Below, piece after piece: positions 15,665-23,492 of a stretch of 47,655 nucleotides of DNA. The notes beneath the pieces were generated by a model. It was not told the origin of the DNA. It saw only the letters and a program-made list of their open reading frames with translations, and made no database searches. Within the stretch, counting starts at the first letter, position 1. Every line of letters starts with the position of its first letter. The position numbers and the translations under genes are program-made. Source of the DNA: Faecalibacterium sp. (GTDB lineage Bacteria > Bacillota > Clostridia > Oscillospirales > Ruminococcaceae); NCBI GenBank assembly GCA_029264955.1, contig JARHYC010000017.1, positions 1 to 47,655 of the forward strand, written 5' to 3'.

Positions 15665-16927
15665 TTACTGCAAGTAATCCTCGTAAACGTGCAGATCCTC
15701 TGCCTTGACGACACCCTCCAGATATAGACCATTCTCTTGGTATTTTTCCAGCGTGACGCTGCCGCGCTGGCGCATCGGACCAGCCAGGCTGATTTTGTCA
15801 TATGGCAACAAAACCCTGATGCTGCGCACACGGTCAGCCAGCAGTCGATCCAGTTCTTCCAGCAGCTGCGGCAGACCCTCGCCGGTTTTGGCACTGGTCA
15901 GCAGAATATCGGGGACAAAGCTTATGGCACCTGCCATATCGCATTTGTTGTAAACCGTCAGGCGGGGGATGTCATCGCAGTCCAAAGAGTGCAGAACTTC
16001 GTCAGTGACATTCAGCTGTTCGTCTCGCTGGTCATCGCCGGCATCGGCTACGCGGACAATTACGTCCGAAAATGCGGCTTCTTCCAGCGTACTCTTGAAG
16101 GCTTCCACCAGATGGTGGGGCAGGCGGGATACAAAGCCAACCGTATCGACCAGCAAAACGGCCAGACCGCTGGGCAGAACTAATTTACGGCTGGTGGGGT
16201 CCAGTGTGGCAAACAGCATATTCGCTTCCAGTACCTGTGCACCGCATAAAGCATTCATCAGGCTGGATTTGCCTACATTGGTATAGCCGACCAGACTGAC
16301 AACCGGCATGCCGGTGCGGCTGCGCGCACGCCGCAATTCGCCGCGGCGTTTTTCCATTTCAGCCAGACGCTCGCTCAGCATATCGATGCGAGCACGCACA
16401 TGGCGTTTGTCCAGTTCCAGTTTGGTTTCACCAGCACCACGGCGTGCACCGGCACCACCGCCGCCACCGCCGCCTTGACGGCTCATGGATGCACCCAGAC
16501 CGGAAAGGCGGGGGAGCTGATAGCGCAAATCAGCCAGTTCCGTTTGCAGTTTACCTTCGTTGGTGACGGCACGGCTCCGGAAGATTTCCAGAATCAGCAT
16601 AGTACGATCCAATACTTCGCATTGCAAAAGACCAGATAAGTTGCGAATTTGGCTGCCGGTCAGTTCTCCGTCAAAAATAGCGGTCTGTACATCCAGCTCT
16701 TCTACTGCCAAACGGGCTTCTTCCACTTTGCCACTGCCCAAAAGCGTTGCGGCTTCTGGGGTGGAACGCTTCTGCGTTACACGACCCACGGCGACCATGT
16801 GGTTTGCCTCGCACAGTGCAGCAAGCTCATCCAGACTGCGCGCGCAGTCCCATTCGCCCATGTCCAACGCCAGCAGAAGGACGCGAGCAGGTGGGGTTTC
16901 GGTTAAAATATCAATCAGTTCACTCAA
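15665..16927 (-). CDS. hflX: GTPase HflX, ribosome-splitting factor
   Basis: A 420-residue GTPase that, in studied bacteria, binds and splits stalled or 100S ribosomes. The N-terminal HflX domain is followed by a Gly-rich linker (RQGGGGGGGAGARRGAGETK). The G domain has G1 GYTNVGKSS near residue 214, G3 DTVGF near 259 and G4 NKCD near 324. The start is TTG 16927, with AAGGAG 7 bases upstream, and it overlaps the end of the preceding GNAT gene by 8 bases, which suggests translational coupling. Confidence 0.95.
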   Translation of the reverse strand: MSELIDILTETPPARVLLLALDMGEWDCARSLDELAALCEANHMVAVGRVTQKRSTPEAATLLGSGKVEEARLAVEELDVQTAIFDGELTGSQIRNLSGLLQCEVLDRTMLILEIFRSRAVTNEGKLQTELADLRYQLPRLSGLGASMSRQGGGGGGGAGARRGAGETKLELDKRHVRARIDMLSERLAEMEKRRGELRRARSRTGMPVVSLVGYTNVGKSSLMNALCGAQVLEANMLFATLDPTSRKLVLPSGLAVLLVDTVGFVSRLPHHLVEAFKSTLEEAAFSDVIVRVADAGDDQRDEQLNVTDEVLHSLDCDDIPRLTVYNKCDMAGAISFVPDILLTSAKTGEGLPQLLEELDRLLADRVRSIRVLLPYDKISLAGPMRQRGSVTLEKYQENGLYLEGVVKAEDLHVYEDYLQ

Positions 16928-17543
16928 GGGTGTTCTCCTTTTTCCTCGTTTCCCACAGAGGACGGGTCAAATCATAATACAAACATGCTATGGGGGTACC
17001 GTCGAACTTTCGATCCATGTCGGAATGACTGTGCTGAAAGCCAACCTGTTCCAATACACGGCCACTGGCGGGATTTTTAGTGGCATGACAACCTGCCAGC
17101 CATACGCCATTGCATACGCTAAACCAGTAATCGACTACGGCACGCAGCGCTTCTGTGGCAAAACCCTGCCCCCACCAAGGCTTGCCGATACAATATCCAG
17201 GTGACCACACGCCGTCGGATGTATCGAATCCGGCGGTACACCAGCAGTCGGATGCATTCCTGAGGGAGAGGCGGTCATCGAACAGACTGATTTCGCCAAT
17301 CAGCTGACCGGATGCTTTTTCCACGATGCCCCAATGGTAATAATCAGGCTGCGAATATGCCGTTTCCCATGCAGAAAGCAGGGAGTGCGTTATCGTTTCG
17401 CTACGGTGTGCAGGGCGGCGCAGGAAGCAAAATATCTGTGGATCACCCGCCCAGCCGGTAAACATTGCGTGCGTATCCTGCACAGAAAGGCGACGCAGCA
17501 GCAGACGCTGTGTTTCCAAGGGACAGGTGCCTTGATGCTGCAT
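16920..17543 (-). CDS. GNAT acetyltransferase, RimJ/RimL type
   Basis: A 207-residue GNAT protein of the RimJ/RimL group. It opens with LETQRLLLRRLS, carries the acetyl-CoA loop KPWWGQGFATEAL, and ends with ATKNPASGRVLEQVGFQ, the group's usual asparagine-containing motif. RimJ/RimL enzymes acetylate N termini of ribosomal proteins or modify small molecules. AAGGAG precedes ATG 17543, and an extended -10 lies 30 bases upstream. It is the first gene of a GNAT-hflX pair. Confidence 0.93.
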   Translation of the reverse strand: MQHQGTCPLETQRLLLRRLSVQDTHAMFTGWAGDPQIFCFLRRPAHRSETITHSLLSAWETAYSQPDYYHWGIVEKASGQLIGEISLFDDRLSLRNASDCWCTAGFDTSDGVWSPGYCIGKPWWGQGFATEALRAVVDYWFSVCNGVWLAGCHATKNPASGRVLEQVGFQHSHSDMDRKFDGTPIACLYYDLTRPLWETRKKENTLE

Positions 17544-17572
17544 GGTTTTCTCCTTTACATTGCGTTTGATTT

Positions 17573-17581
17573 AGTATAGCA
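17573..17581 (-). promoter_or_regulatory. Extended -10 promoter of GNAT-hflX
   Basis: TGCTATACT on the minus strand, identical to the element before the ROK kinase. Confidence 0.6.
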
Positions 17582-17719
17582 TAAACCACAGAAATTTCCA
17601 GCGGAGAGAAATAAGAAAAAACTGTGATAGTACCAAATTCTGCATGAAAATGTGGTACACTAAAAGCAGTTATCTGCATCTGTTAAAGTGATACCTCTTT
17701 ACAATATATGTCAAAAGGA

Positions 17720-17741
17720 TTACAATAATTGTAACTATAAT
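17720..17741 (+). promoter_or_regulatory. PerR/Fur-like 7-1-7 palindrome adjoining a -10 box
   Basis: TTACAAT-A-ATTGTAA (17720-17734) is a perfect 7-1-7 inverted repeat. It differs from the PerR consensus heptad TTATAAT at one symmetric position. TATAAT follows at 17736-17741, so a bound repressor would block the promoter of the DUF3048 pair. A related half-site (TTACAAT) occurs at 17699-17705. Confidence 0.5.
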
Positions 17742-17800
17742 CCTGCGGAATCGTCATATAGGAATGGCGAGAAACCAAAAAGGAAAGGAACCGTAATAAA

Positions 17801-19063
17801 ATGAAACTTTCACGTAGAGAATTTATTGAAAAAGCGGCCATCGCTGCAGCGGCAGCGGGCGTGTTGGTAGGCTGCGGCGGTCCATTGCCGTCCGCTACGC
17901 CGGAACCCACCGCTACACCAACGCCATCCCCCACGCCGGAACCTCCGTATGATCCGGATGTATTGACTGGTGAAGGGCGTGCACGCGACGCAAAGGACAG
18001 CCGTATTATTGGCATTATGATCAATAATATGTCCAATACCAGCCGCCAGAATGCACGACCCCATCGTGGTATTGGTGAGGCAAAGATCCTGATCGAGATT
18101 AAGGTGGAAGGCGGCATCACCCGTTTCTGCGCTTTGTTCGATGACGTAGATGATATTCCCGAAATCGGCCCCATTCGCTCCGGCCGTGACCAGTTCCTGC
18201 AGTTGATTCTGCCCTGGCAGGCCGTGTATTATCACGAGGGGGAAAGTGTGTTCTGTACCCGTTACATCAAGGACTGGGAGTACTGGGAGCTGAACTTTGG
18301 TGGTATGAGTTATTTCAAAACCCCAACACAGCGCAACTATTCCCACCGCGATAAGCGCGGTCGTGATGTGGCGACCGAGCATACACTGTTTACCAGCGGC
18401 GAGGAAGTCCAGAAGGCAATCGACAAGGCAGATCTGGACATGACCCGTGCGTACAAGAGTACCTTCTTTAAATTTGCAGACTATCGCTATGATGAGTATG
18501 TAAGCTTGGACGGCGGCGAGCCGGCTACCAGCGTCACCATTCGTCACTCTTCCAGCTATCGTACCTATTTTGATTATGATGCGGCATCTCAGACATATAA
18601 GATGAGCATGTACAGCAATGCGACCAAGCAGGTCAGCCCGACGATTGACGAGAATACCGGAAATCAGCTGAGTTTTACGAACTTGGTTGTCTTGTTTACC
18701 GCTATGGAGGCTTACCCCGGCGATTCCCACAATATTCAGGATGTGGACTATGACTACGGCGGAGTTGGCTATTACTTTACAAATGGTCGTTGTGAGATGA
18801 TTGGCTGGCAGAAGGGCAGCCCCGGAAACGTTTTGATCCTGAGCGATCATAACAGCCAGGAAGACGAGATGGTTACCCTGAACTGCGGTAAAACCTACTT
18901 GTCTTTTGTAGACCTAAAAGAGGCAGAACACTTCAGCTATGATGGTCAGGACGATGCCGCAAGTGGCGACGATCTAAGTGATGCAGAGGATGTGTCTGAT
19001 GTGACAGATGCAGATGATGCAGATGTGAGTGAAGACACGGCAGCCAATATCACTACAGACTAA
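17801..19063 (+). CDS. DUF3048 (YerB-like) lipoprotein with a twin-arginine signal
   Basis: A 420-residue surface lipoprotein. The signal begins MKLSRREFIEK, a strong Tat motif (SRRxF) with Arg5-Arg6, a weakly hydrophobic Ala-rich core, and lipobox LVGC with Cys25. A Thr/Pro linker (about 30-50) leads to the two DUF3048 domains. The first holds the family core EGGITRFCALF and IGPIRSGRDQF. The C terminus is an Asp-rich tail. The molecular role of DUF3048 is unknown; YerB-type proteins are cell-envelope lipoproteins. Its export probably uses the TatAC system at 222-1208. A PerR-like palindrome overlaps its promoter region. Confidence 0.9.
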   Translation: MKLSRREFIEKAAIAAAAAGVLVGCGGPLPSATPEPTATPTPSPTPEPPYDPDVLTGEGRARDAKDSRIIGIMINNMSNTSRQNARPHRGIGEAKILIEIKVEGGITRFCALFDDVDDIPEIGPIRSGRDQFLQLILPWQAVYYHEGESVFCTRYIKDWEYWELNFGGMSYFKTPTQRNYSHRDKRGRDVATEHTLFTSGEEVQKAIDKADLDMTRAYKSTFFKFADYRYDEYVSLDGGEPATSVTIRHSSSYRTYFDYDAASQTYKMSMYSNATKQVSPTIDENTGNQLSFTNLVVLFTAMEAYPGDSHNIQDVDYDYGGVGYYFTNGRCEMIGWQKGSPGNVLILSDHNSQEDEMVTLNCGKTYLSFVDLKEAEHFSYDGQDDAASGDDLSDAEDVSDVTDADDADVSEDTAANITTD

Positions 19064-19102
19064 TTTTGCCCCAATCCCCCAGATAAGGAGTTTTTGCGAT
19101 CC

Positions 19103-20188
19103 ATGAAACAATTAATTGCAATCATTTTGTGTATGACTCTGCTGTTGGCAGGTTGCGGTAATACATCCAGCAGCCACGCTACGACGGACCATGTGCCGGA
19201 GAGTTTACCGGCAGAAGGTACGATGCAGCCGTTGGTGCAGGCAAAAGCCGTATATCCGCTGACCGGTCAGGAAATGACAGGTGAAGTACAGCGTCCGGTG
19301 GCAGTTATGGTCAATAATGCTGCTCAGGCCAGTGCACGCCAGTGGGGTTTAGGCAGTGCCAGCGTGATTTTGGAAGCTCTGACCGAGGGCGAAACCACCA
19401 ACTGGATGCTCTGGTTCGATAACTTGGAGAGTGTTCCCAAAGTTGGTCCGGTTGCACCTGGTAAGGATTTGTTCTGGCAGTTTGCTCTGCCGATGAGCAG
19501 CATCCTGGTCCAGAAGGGCATGAATACTTATGCGGAAAACCTGCTGAATTGTTATGGATGGCAGCCTATGGATGCTCTGATGCTGGGTGTGAACAGTTTT
19601 GATTATGACGGCAGTGATCCGGTTATGCCAATGGAATACAGTTGGTACACGCAGGGCAGTTCTTTGCAGTATGGGATCAATCAGTACCAGATGCCTCTGA
19701 CGGCCGAAGTTCCGGTTTGGCAGTATTTCGGTTCTCCGGTTCAGGGCGATGCGGCTGCCGCAATCACGGTGAATTTCTCAGAAAAGCAGAGCACGACCCT
19801 GCGCTTTGAGAATGGAGGATGGGTGATGTATCGTGCTGACGGTACCCAGCAGTTGGATGCCAACAATGGCGTTCCGGTACAGGTGACCAACGTGTTGGTG
19901 CTGTGCAGTGAGTCGTCTGTCAAGGATGACAAATTCACCCGTGAGTATGATCTCACCGAAGGGACCGGTTTGTATCTGGTCAATGGAACCTGGCAGAAGA
20001 TCACCTGGAAAAAGGGTGATGTGGCAGAGGAGTTGCAGCTGTTTAGCGAAACGGGTACACCGTTGGTCATGGCACCGGGTAAGAGCTATGTTGCAGTTTA
20101 TGGTGGATTCAATGGGCAATCGCTGACCATTACAGATGCAGAAGATAACGTGGTTTATCCTGTTGCAGATGCAGAATCCGCTGCGTAA
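19103..20188 (+). CDS. Divergent DUF3048 lipoprotein
   Basis: A 361-residue paralogue of the preceding gene, with a Sec-type lipoprotein signal (lipobox LAGC, Cys18) and no twin arginine. The DUF3048 layout is kept (VMVNNAAQAS, ILEALTEGETTNW, PKVGPVAPGKD), but the conserved GPIRSxR motif is changed to GPVAPGK, so any function tied to it is probably lost or altered. ATG 19103 is chosen, with AAGGAG 12 bases upstream; TTG 19094 is too near the site. It lies 39 bases after its neighbour and shares its transcript. Confidence 0.87.
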   Translation: MKQLIAIILCMTLLLAGCGNTSSSHATTDHVPESLPAEGTMQPLVQAKAVYPLTGQEMTGEVQRPVAVMVNNAAQASARQWGLGSASVILEALTEGETTNWMLWFDNLESVPKVGPVAPGKDLFWQFALPMSSILVQKGMNTYAENLLNCYGWQPMDALMLGVNSFDYDGSDPVMPMEYSWYTQGSSLQYGINQYQMPLTAEVPVWQYFGSPVQGDAAAAITVNFSEKQSTTLRFENGGWVMYRADGTQQLDANNGVPVQVTNVLVLCSESSVKDDKFTREYDLTEGTGLYLVNGTWQKITWKKGDVAEELQLFSETGTPLVMAPGKSYVAVYGGFNGQSLTITDAEDNVVYPVADAESAA

Positions 20189-20196
20189 GTAAAAAC

Positions 20197-20234
20197 AAAA
20201 AAGCCGAACTCATATATACGAGTTCGGCTTTTTT
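20197..20234. terminator. Bidirectional terminator
   Basis: A 15-bp stem (20197-20211 with 20220-20234) with A- and T-runs on both sides, between the convergent DUF3048 and histidine phosphatase genes. Confidence 0.93.
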
Positions 20235-20236
20235 GC

Positions 20237-20884
20237 TTATTCTTGGTTGGCTACAGTATCCAGATAACCTTCCGGAATGATGTCGATGGCTTCGACCAAA
20301 CGGTCGCGCATCCACAGTTCCACATCCGTACGGACGGTGTAACCACAGCCGGGATCAGCCATCCACATTTCAGGTTTGCGGCTGGGTAGAGCACGCTGGC
20401 TGAGCATACTCATAATCACACCACCATGGGTGACACAGGCAGCTTCGGTGATTTGAGATTTGATCATATATTCAAACATTTTCAGTAAAGCGTCAGCGCA
20501 GCGCTGATGAAATTCAATAGTGGGTTCTGCACCTTCCGGCGTGTAACCGGAAGTGGGGTCCATCCAACGAACAAAGTCGGGATCTTTTACCAGATCCTGA
20601 ATGGGCTTACCCTCAAATTTGCCAAAGCCGGCCTCACGCAAAGCATCTACGCTATATTTATGGGGGGCGTTGGGGAACAGGATGTTGCTAGTTTCAACAG
20701 CACGCTTCAGAGGGCTGGAAAAAACAACCTCTGGGGTAGGATATTCGAACCGCTGGGTCAGATCAATCAGCTGCGCGCGACCGGTGTCACACAGCGGCAG
20801 ATCTGTACCGCTGCCTACATACAGACCATCCAGGTTGCCCTGGGTCAGACCATGACGAATCAGGTGCAGTTTGAAGGTTTTCAT
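20237..20884 (-). CDS. Histidine phosphatase (phosphoglycerate mutase-like)
   Basis: A 215-residue enzyme of the histidine phosphatase superfamily. The phospho-acceptor His11 lies in LIRHGLTQGN, and other marks are SPLKRAVETS and the second catalytic His in VTHGG. The short C-terminal half argues for a broad phosphatase of the PhoE/CobC kind and against a glycolytic mutase; the substrate is unknown. ATG 20884 has GAGGAG upstream, while an upstream in-frame ATG lacks a site. Confidence 0.93.
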   Translation of the reverse strand: MKTFKLHLIRHGLTQGNLDGLYVGSGTDLPLCDTGRAQLIDLTQRFEYPTPEVVFSSPLKRAVETSNILFPNAPHKYSVDALREAGFGKFEGKPIQDLVKDPDFVRWMDPTSGYTPEGAEPTIEFHQRCADALLKMFEYMIKSQITEAACVTHGGVIMSMLSQRALPSRKPEMWMADPGCGYTVRTDVELWMRDRLVEAIDIIPEGYLDTVANQE

Positions 20885-21087
20885 AAAAATACTCCTCTCT
20901 GCGGCAGTACCGCACATTGAAATTTATTGAAATGGAAAAATAGCGTTTTTCACAGAAGCGATGGAATGAAATTGGCGTAACCCTATATCTTGGGGCATAC
21001 GAAAGAAATATCCGCCACAGGTATGGCGAAAAATAGACCATCAGAGAGCAAGGTTACACAAAAGCGCGAACCCATACAAAATGTGTA

Positions 21088-21116
21088 TTTACAAATCGTT
21101 TTCTGCAGAGTATAAT
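21088..21116 (+). promoter_or_regulatory. Promoter of the XRE regulator gene
   Basis: TTTACA (21088-21093), a 17-base spacer and TATAAT (21111-21116). This leaves a leader of about 45 bases before ATG 21168. Confidence 0.75.
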
Positions 21117-21167
21117 CAACGTACCGTAAAAGAATGCGGGAATTGCAGAAATGGAGAGGAATCCACA

Positions 21168-21857
21168 ATGGAGTTCAACCGAATTATCACCCTGCTGCGA
21201 AAAGAGCGCGGGATCACACAAAAGCAGGCGGCATCTGACCTAGGCGTTTCGCAGGCATTGCTTTCTCACTATGAAAAAGGCATTCGGGAATGTGGCTTGG
21301 AATTCGTCGTGAAAGTGGCGGATTATTATGGTGTGTCCTGTGATTATCTGCTAGGGCGCAGTGCAGACCGCAGTGGTGCAGTGCTGAGCGCAGAAAATCT
21401 GCCAAACCCTGATGCCATGAAAGATGGCATCTACCGTGGCAGTGTGTTGCCGACGATGAATAAAAAGCTGATTTCCAATAGTTTGAACGTTTTGTACGCC
21501 AAGCTGGGAAGCTGCCAGAATAAGGAAATCGTTACCGAAGCCAGCGCTTATTTGATGCTGGCGGTATACAAGGTATTTCGCCATTTGTACAGTGCAGAAA
21601 GCCATAATACCAGCAGCCTGTTCAGTATATCACAAAATACCTGGCAAGGCTATTCCGATTCTGCAATGAAAGTGGCAGAAGCGAATCTGTGTGCAACACT
21701 AGCAGGTGAAGATGTAAGCGGTAAAGGTGAACCGATGAAGGATACGACCTGCCTGGCGATGACGACTGACAGCCTGGCACAGGAATACCCGCTGTATGCA
21801 TCCAGTCTGTTAAACCTGGTGAAAACCAGCGAAGAACGCATCGAAAAATTGAAGTAA
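21168..21857 (+). CDS. XRE-family helix-turn-helix regulator
   Basis: A 229-residue protein. Residues 1-60 are an XRE/HTH_3 domain (ITLLRKERGITQKQAASDLGVSQALLSHYEKG). The rest is helical, with no recognised sensor domain. ATG 21168 has GAGAGGA upstream. It has its own promoter and a terminator, with no obvious partner gene, so its target is unknown. Confidence 0.92.
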   Translation: MEFNRIITLLRKERGITQKQAASDLGVSQALLSHYEKGIRECGLEFVVKVADYYGVSCDYLLGRSADRSGAVLSAENLPNPDAMKDGIYRGSVLPTMNKKLISNSLNVLYAKLGSCQNKEIVTEASAYLMLAVYKVFRHLYSAESHNTSSLFSISQNTWQGYSDSAMKVAEANLCATLAGEDVSGKGEPMKDTTCLAMTTDSLAQEYPLYASSLLNLVKTSEERIEKLK

Positions 21858-21940
21858 GCAAAGAAAACCACCTGTTGTATGGGAATAGCAGATAGTTTTC
21901 TGCCAAAAAAGAAAAACGATACAGATGTATTCTATGCAAT

Positions 21941-21986
21941 AAAAAAAGCAAGGAATCTCCTTTCGGGGGATTGCCCTTGCTTTTTT
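21941..21986. terminator. Bidirectional terminator
   Basis: A/T-flanked stem (AAAAAAGCAAGG with CCTTGCTTTTTT, plus inner pairing) between the convergent XRE and AbrB-like genes. Confidence 0.85.
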
Positions 21987-22001
21987 GATTTATATAGACA
22001 A

Positions 22002-22253
22002 TTAAAGTGTACGGAGTTTGGAGAGACAATTTTGGCAAACGCACACATTGTTTATAGTGATAACATGGGGGTCTTCCATACCGCAAAAAACACAGCAGCC
22101 CTGCGCGCGATGTTTTTTGAGCAAAATCGTGTCGCCCTCCACGGAAATATCCATGGGGGTGCCAGCAGGAAGATCAAGACTATCACGCAATTCCTTGGGT
22201 AGAACAATGCGACCCAGATGGTCGACATTTCGTGTAATACCGATATGTTTCAT
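22002..22253 (-). CDS. AbrB/SpoVT-like DNA-binding protein with a CXXC pair
   Basis: An 83-residue protein. Residues 5-48 form a swapped-hairpin AbrB domain (VDHLGRIVLPKELRDSL). The tail adds two CXXC pairs (Cys54/Cys57 and Cys73/Cys76), which predict a small zinc site absent from classic AbrB. It is a transition-state type regulator. It follows trpS on the same strand after 31 bases, so it is probably co-transcribed with it. Confidence 0.9.
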   Translation of the reverse strand: MKHIGITRNVDHLGRIVLPKELRDSLDLPAGTPMDISVEGDTILLKKHRAQGCCVFCGMEDPHVITINNVCVCQNCLSKLRTL

Positions 22254-22284
22254 GTTGTGGTCCCTTTTCGTTATCGGTGAGAAA

Positions 22285-23295
22285 TCACAGCTGCAGCAGG
22301 CCTACTTTTTTGTAGACCTTCTGCACCATGCGATTCGCCAGGCGGGATGCGCCCTCGGCGCCATTTGTCAGTACCTGATCAACATAAGATTTGTCAGCCA
22401 GGATACGGCTGTATTCATTCTGGATAGGAGAAAGACCATCTGCAATGGCTTCACCGACAGCCAACTTGAAGTTGCCGTAGCCCTGACCGTCAAATTCTGC
22501 CTCGATCGCAGCCATATCCTTGCCGGTAAAGACGCTGTACATGGTCATCAGGTTGGAAACACCAGGCTTTTCTGTGGGATCAAAGCGAACGATGCCGTCG
22601 GAGTCGGTCACAGCACGCTTGCACTTGCGCAGGATGGTGTCCTTATCGTCCGTCATCAGGATGAAGCTGTTGACGTTTGTGTCACTCTTGCTCATCTTGC
22701 GGGTGGGTTCAGACAGGCTCATGATTTTTGCACCCGCCTTAGGAACATACCCTTCCGGCAAGGTAAAGGTGGGGCTGTATGCGTTGTTAAAGCGCTGTGC
22801 CACATTGCGAGCCAGCTCCAGATGCTGGGTCTGATCCTGACCAACGGGAACCAAATCGGCATTGTAAATCAGAATGTCAGCAGCCATCAGGCTGGGGTAC
22901 GTGAACAGACCGCCATTTACGTTGTCGGGGTGCTTGGCGCTCTTATCCTTAAATTGGGTCATGCGGCTCAGCTCGCCGAATTGAGAGTTGCAGGTCAGAA
23001 CCCAGCTCAGCTGGGTGTGTGCGGGAACATGGCTCTGTACAAACACCAAGCTGCGATTGGGGTCGATGCCTGCTGCCAGCACCATCGCAACTGCCTCGCG
23101 GGTGTTGCGGCGCAGTTCAGCAGGAACCTGACGCACTGTCAGTGCGTGCAGGTCAGCAATCATATACAGGCTTTCGAACTGATCCTGTAGTTTTGCCCAG
23201 TTGCGAATCGCACCGATGTAGTTGCCCAGAGTAAAGGTACCGGTGGGCTGAATGCCAGACAGGATGCGTTTTTTTCGCTCGATTGTTTCACTCAT
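22285..23295 (-). CDS. trpS: Tryptophanyl-tRNA synthetase
   Basis: A 336-residue class I synthetase that charges tRNA-Trp. The HIGH-type signature appears as PTGTFTLGNYIG, and KMSKS lies near residue 199. The middle DQTQHLELAR is the usual tryptophan-binding region. The length is normal. A promoter TTGTCA-17-TATACT lies upstream, back to back with the gltX promoter. The leader of about 65 bases is too short for a T-box. Confidence 0.97.
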   Translation of the reverse strand: MSETIERKKRILSGIQPTGTFTLGNYIGAIRNWAKLQDQFESLYMIADLHALTVRQVPAELRRNTREAVAMVLAAGIDPNRSLVFVQSHVPAHTQLSWVLTCNSQFGELSRMTQFKDKSAKHPDNVNGGLFTYPSLMAADILIYNADLVPVGQDQTQHLELARNVAQRFNNAYSPTFTLPEGYVPKAGAKIMSLSEPTRKMSKSDTNVNSFILMTDDKDTILRKCKRAVTDSDGIVRFDPTEKPGVSNLMTMYSVFTGKDMAAIEAEFDGQGYGNFKLAVGEAIADGLSPIQNEYSRILADKSYVDQVLTNGAEGASRLANRMVQKVYKKVGLLQL

Positions 23296-23367
23296 ACGGA
23301 TTTCCTCACTTTTATATACAAACTTAAGAATGACACTTTAGAAAACGAAAGTATTTGATGCAGAATA

Positions 23368-23396
23368 AGTATAGCACGTTTATTCTGCGTTGACAA
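23368..23396 (-). promoter_or_regulatory. Promoter of trpS
   Basis: On the minus strand TTGTCA (23391-23396), 17 bases, TATACT (23368-23373), preceded by TGC for an extended -10. Its -35 shares bases with the gltX -35. Confidence 0.8.
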
Positions 23397-23418
23397 ACGC
23401 ATTTGTAAAAGGTAGACT
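23390..23418 (+). promoter_or_regulatory. Promoter of gltX
   Basis: TTGACA (23390-23395), 17 bases, TAGACT (23413-23418). Its -35 overlaps the trpS -35 on the opposite strand by five bases, so the two promoters cannot be bound freely at once. Confidence 0.75.
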
Positions 23419-23492
23419 AAATTTAATGATATTGCGGCGCATGTCGCCCCGTTGTTGACCGAAAATGCGGTCAGATATAAGGAGAGAAAATT

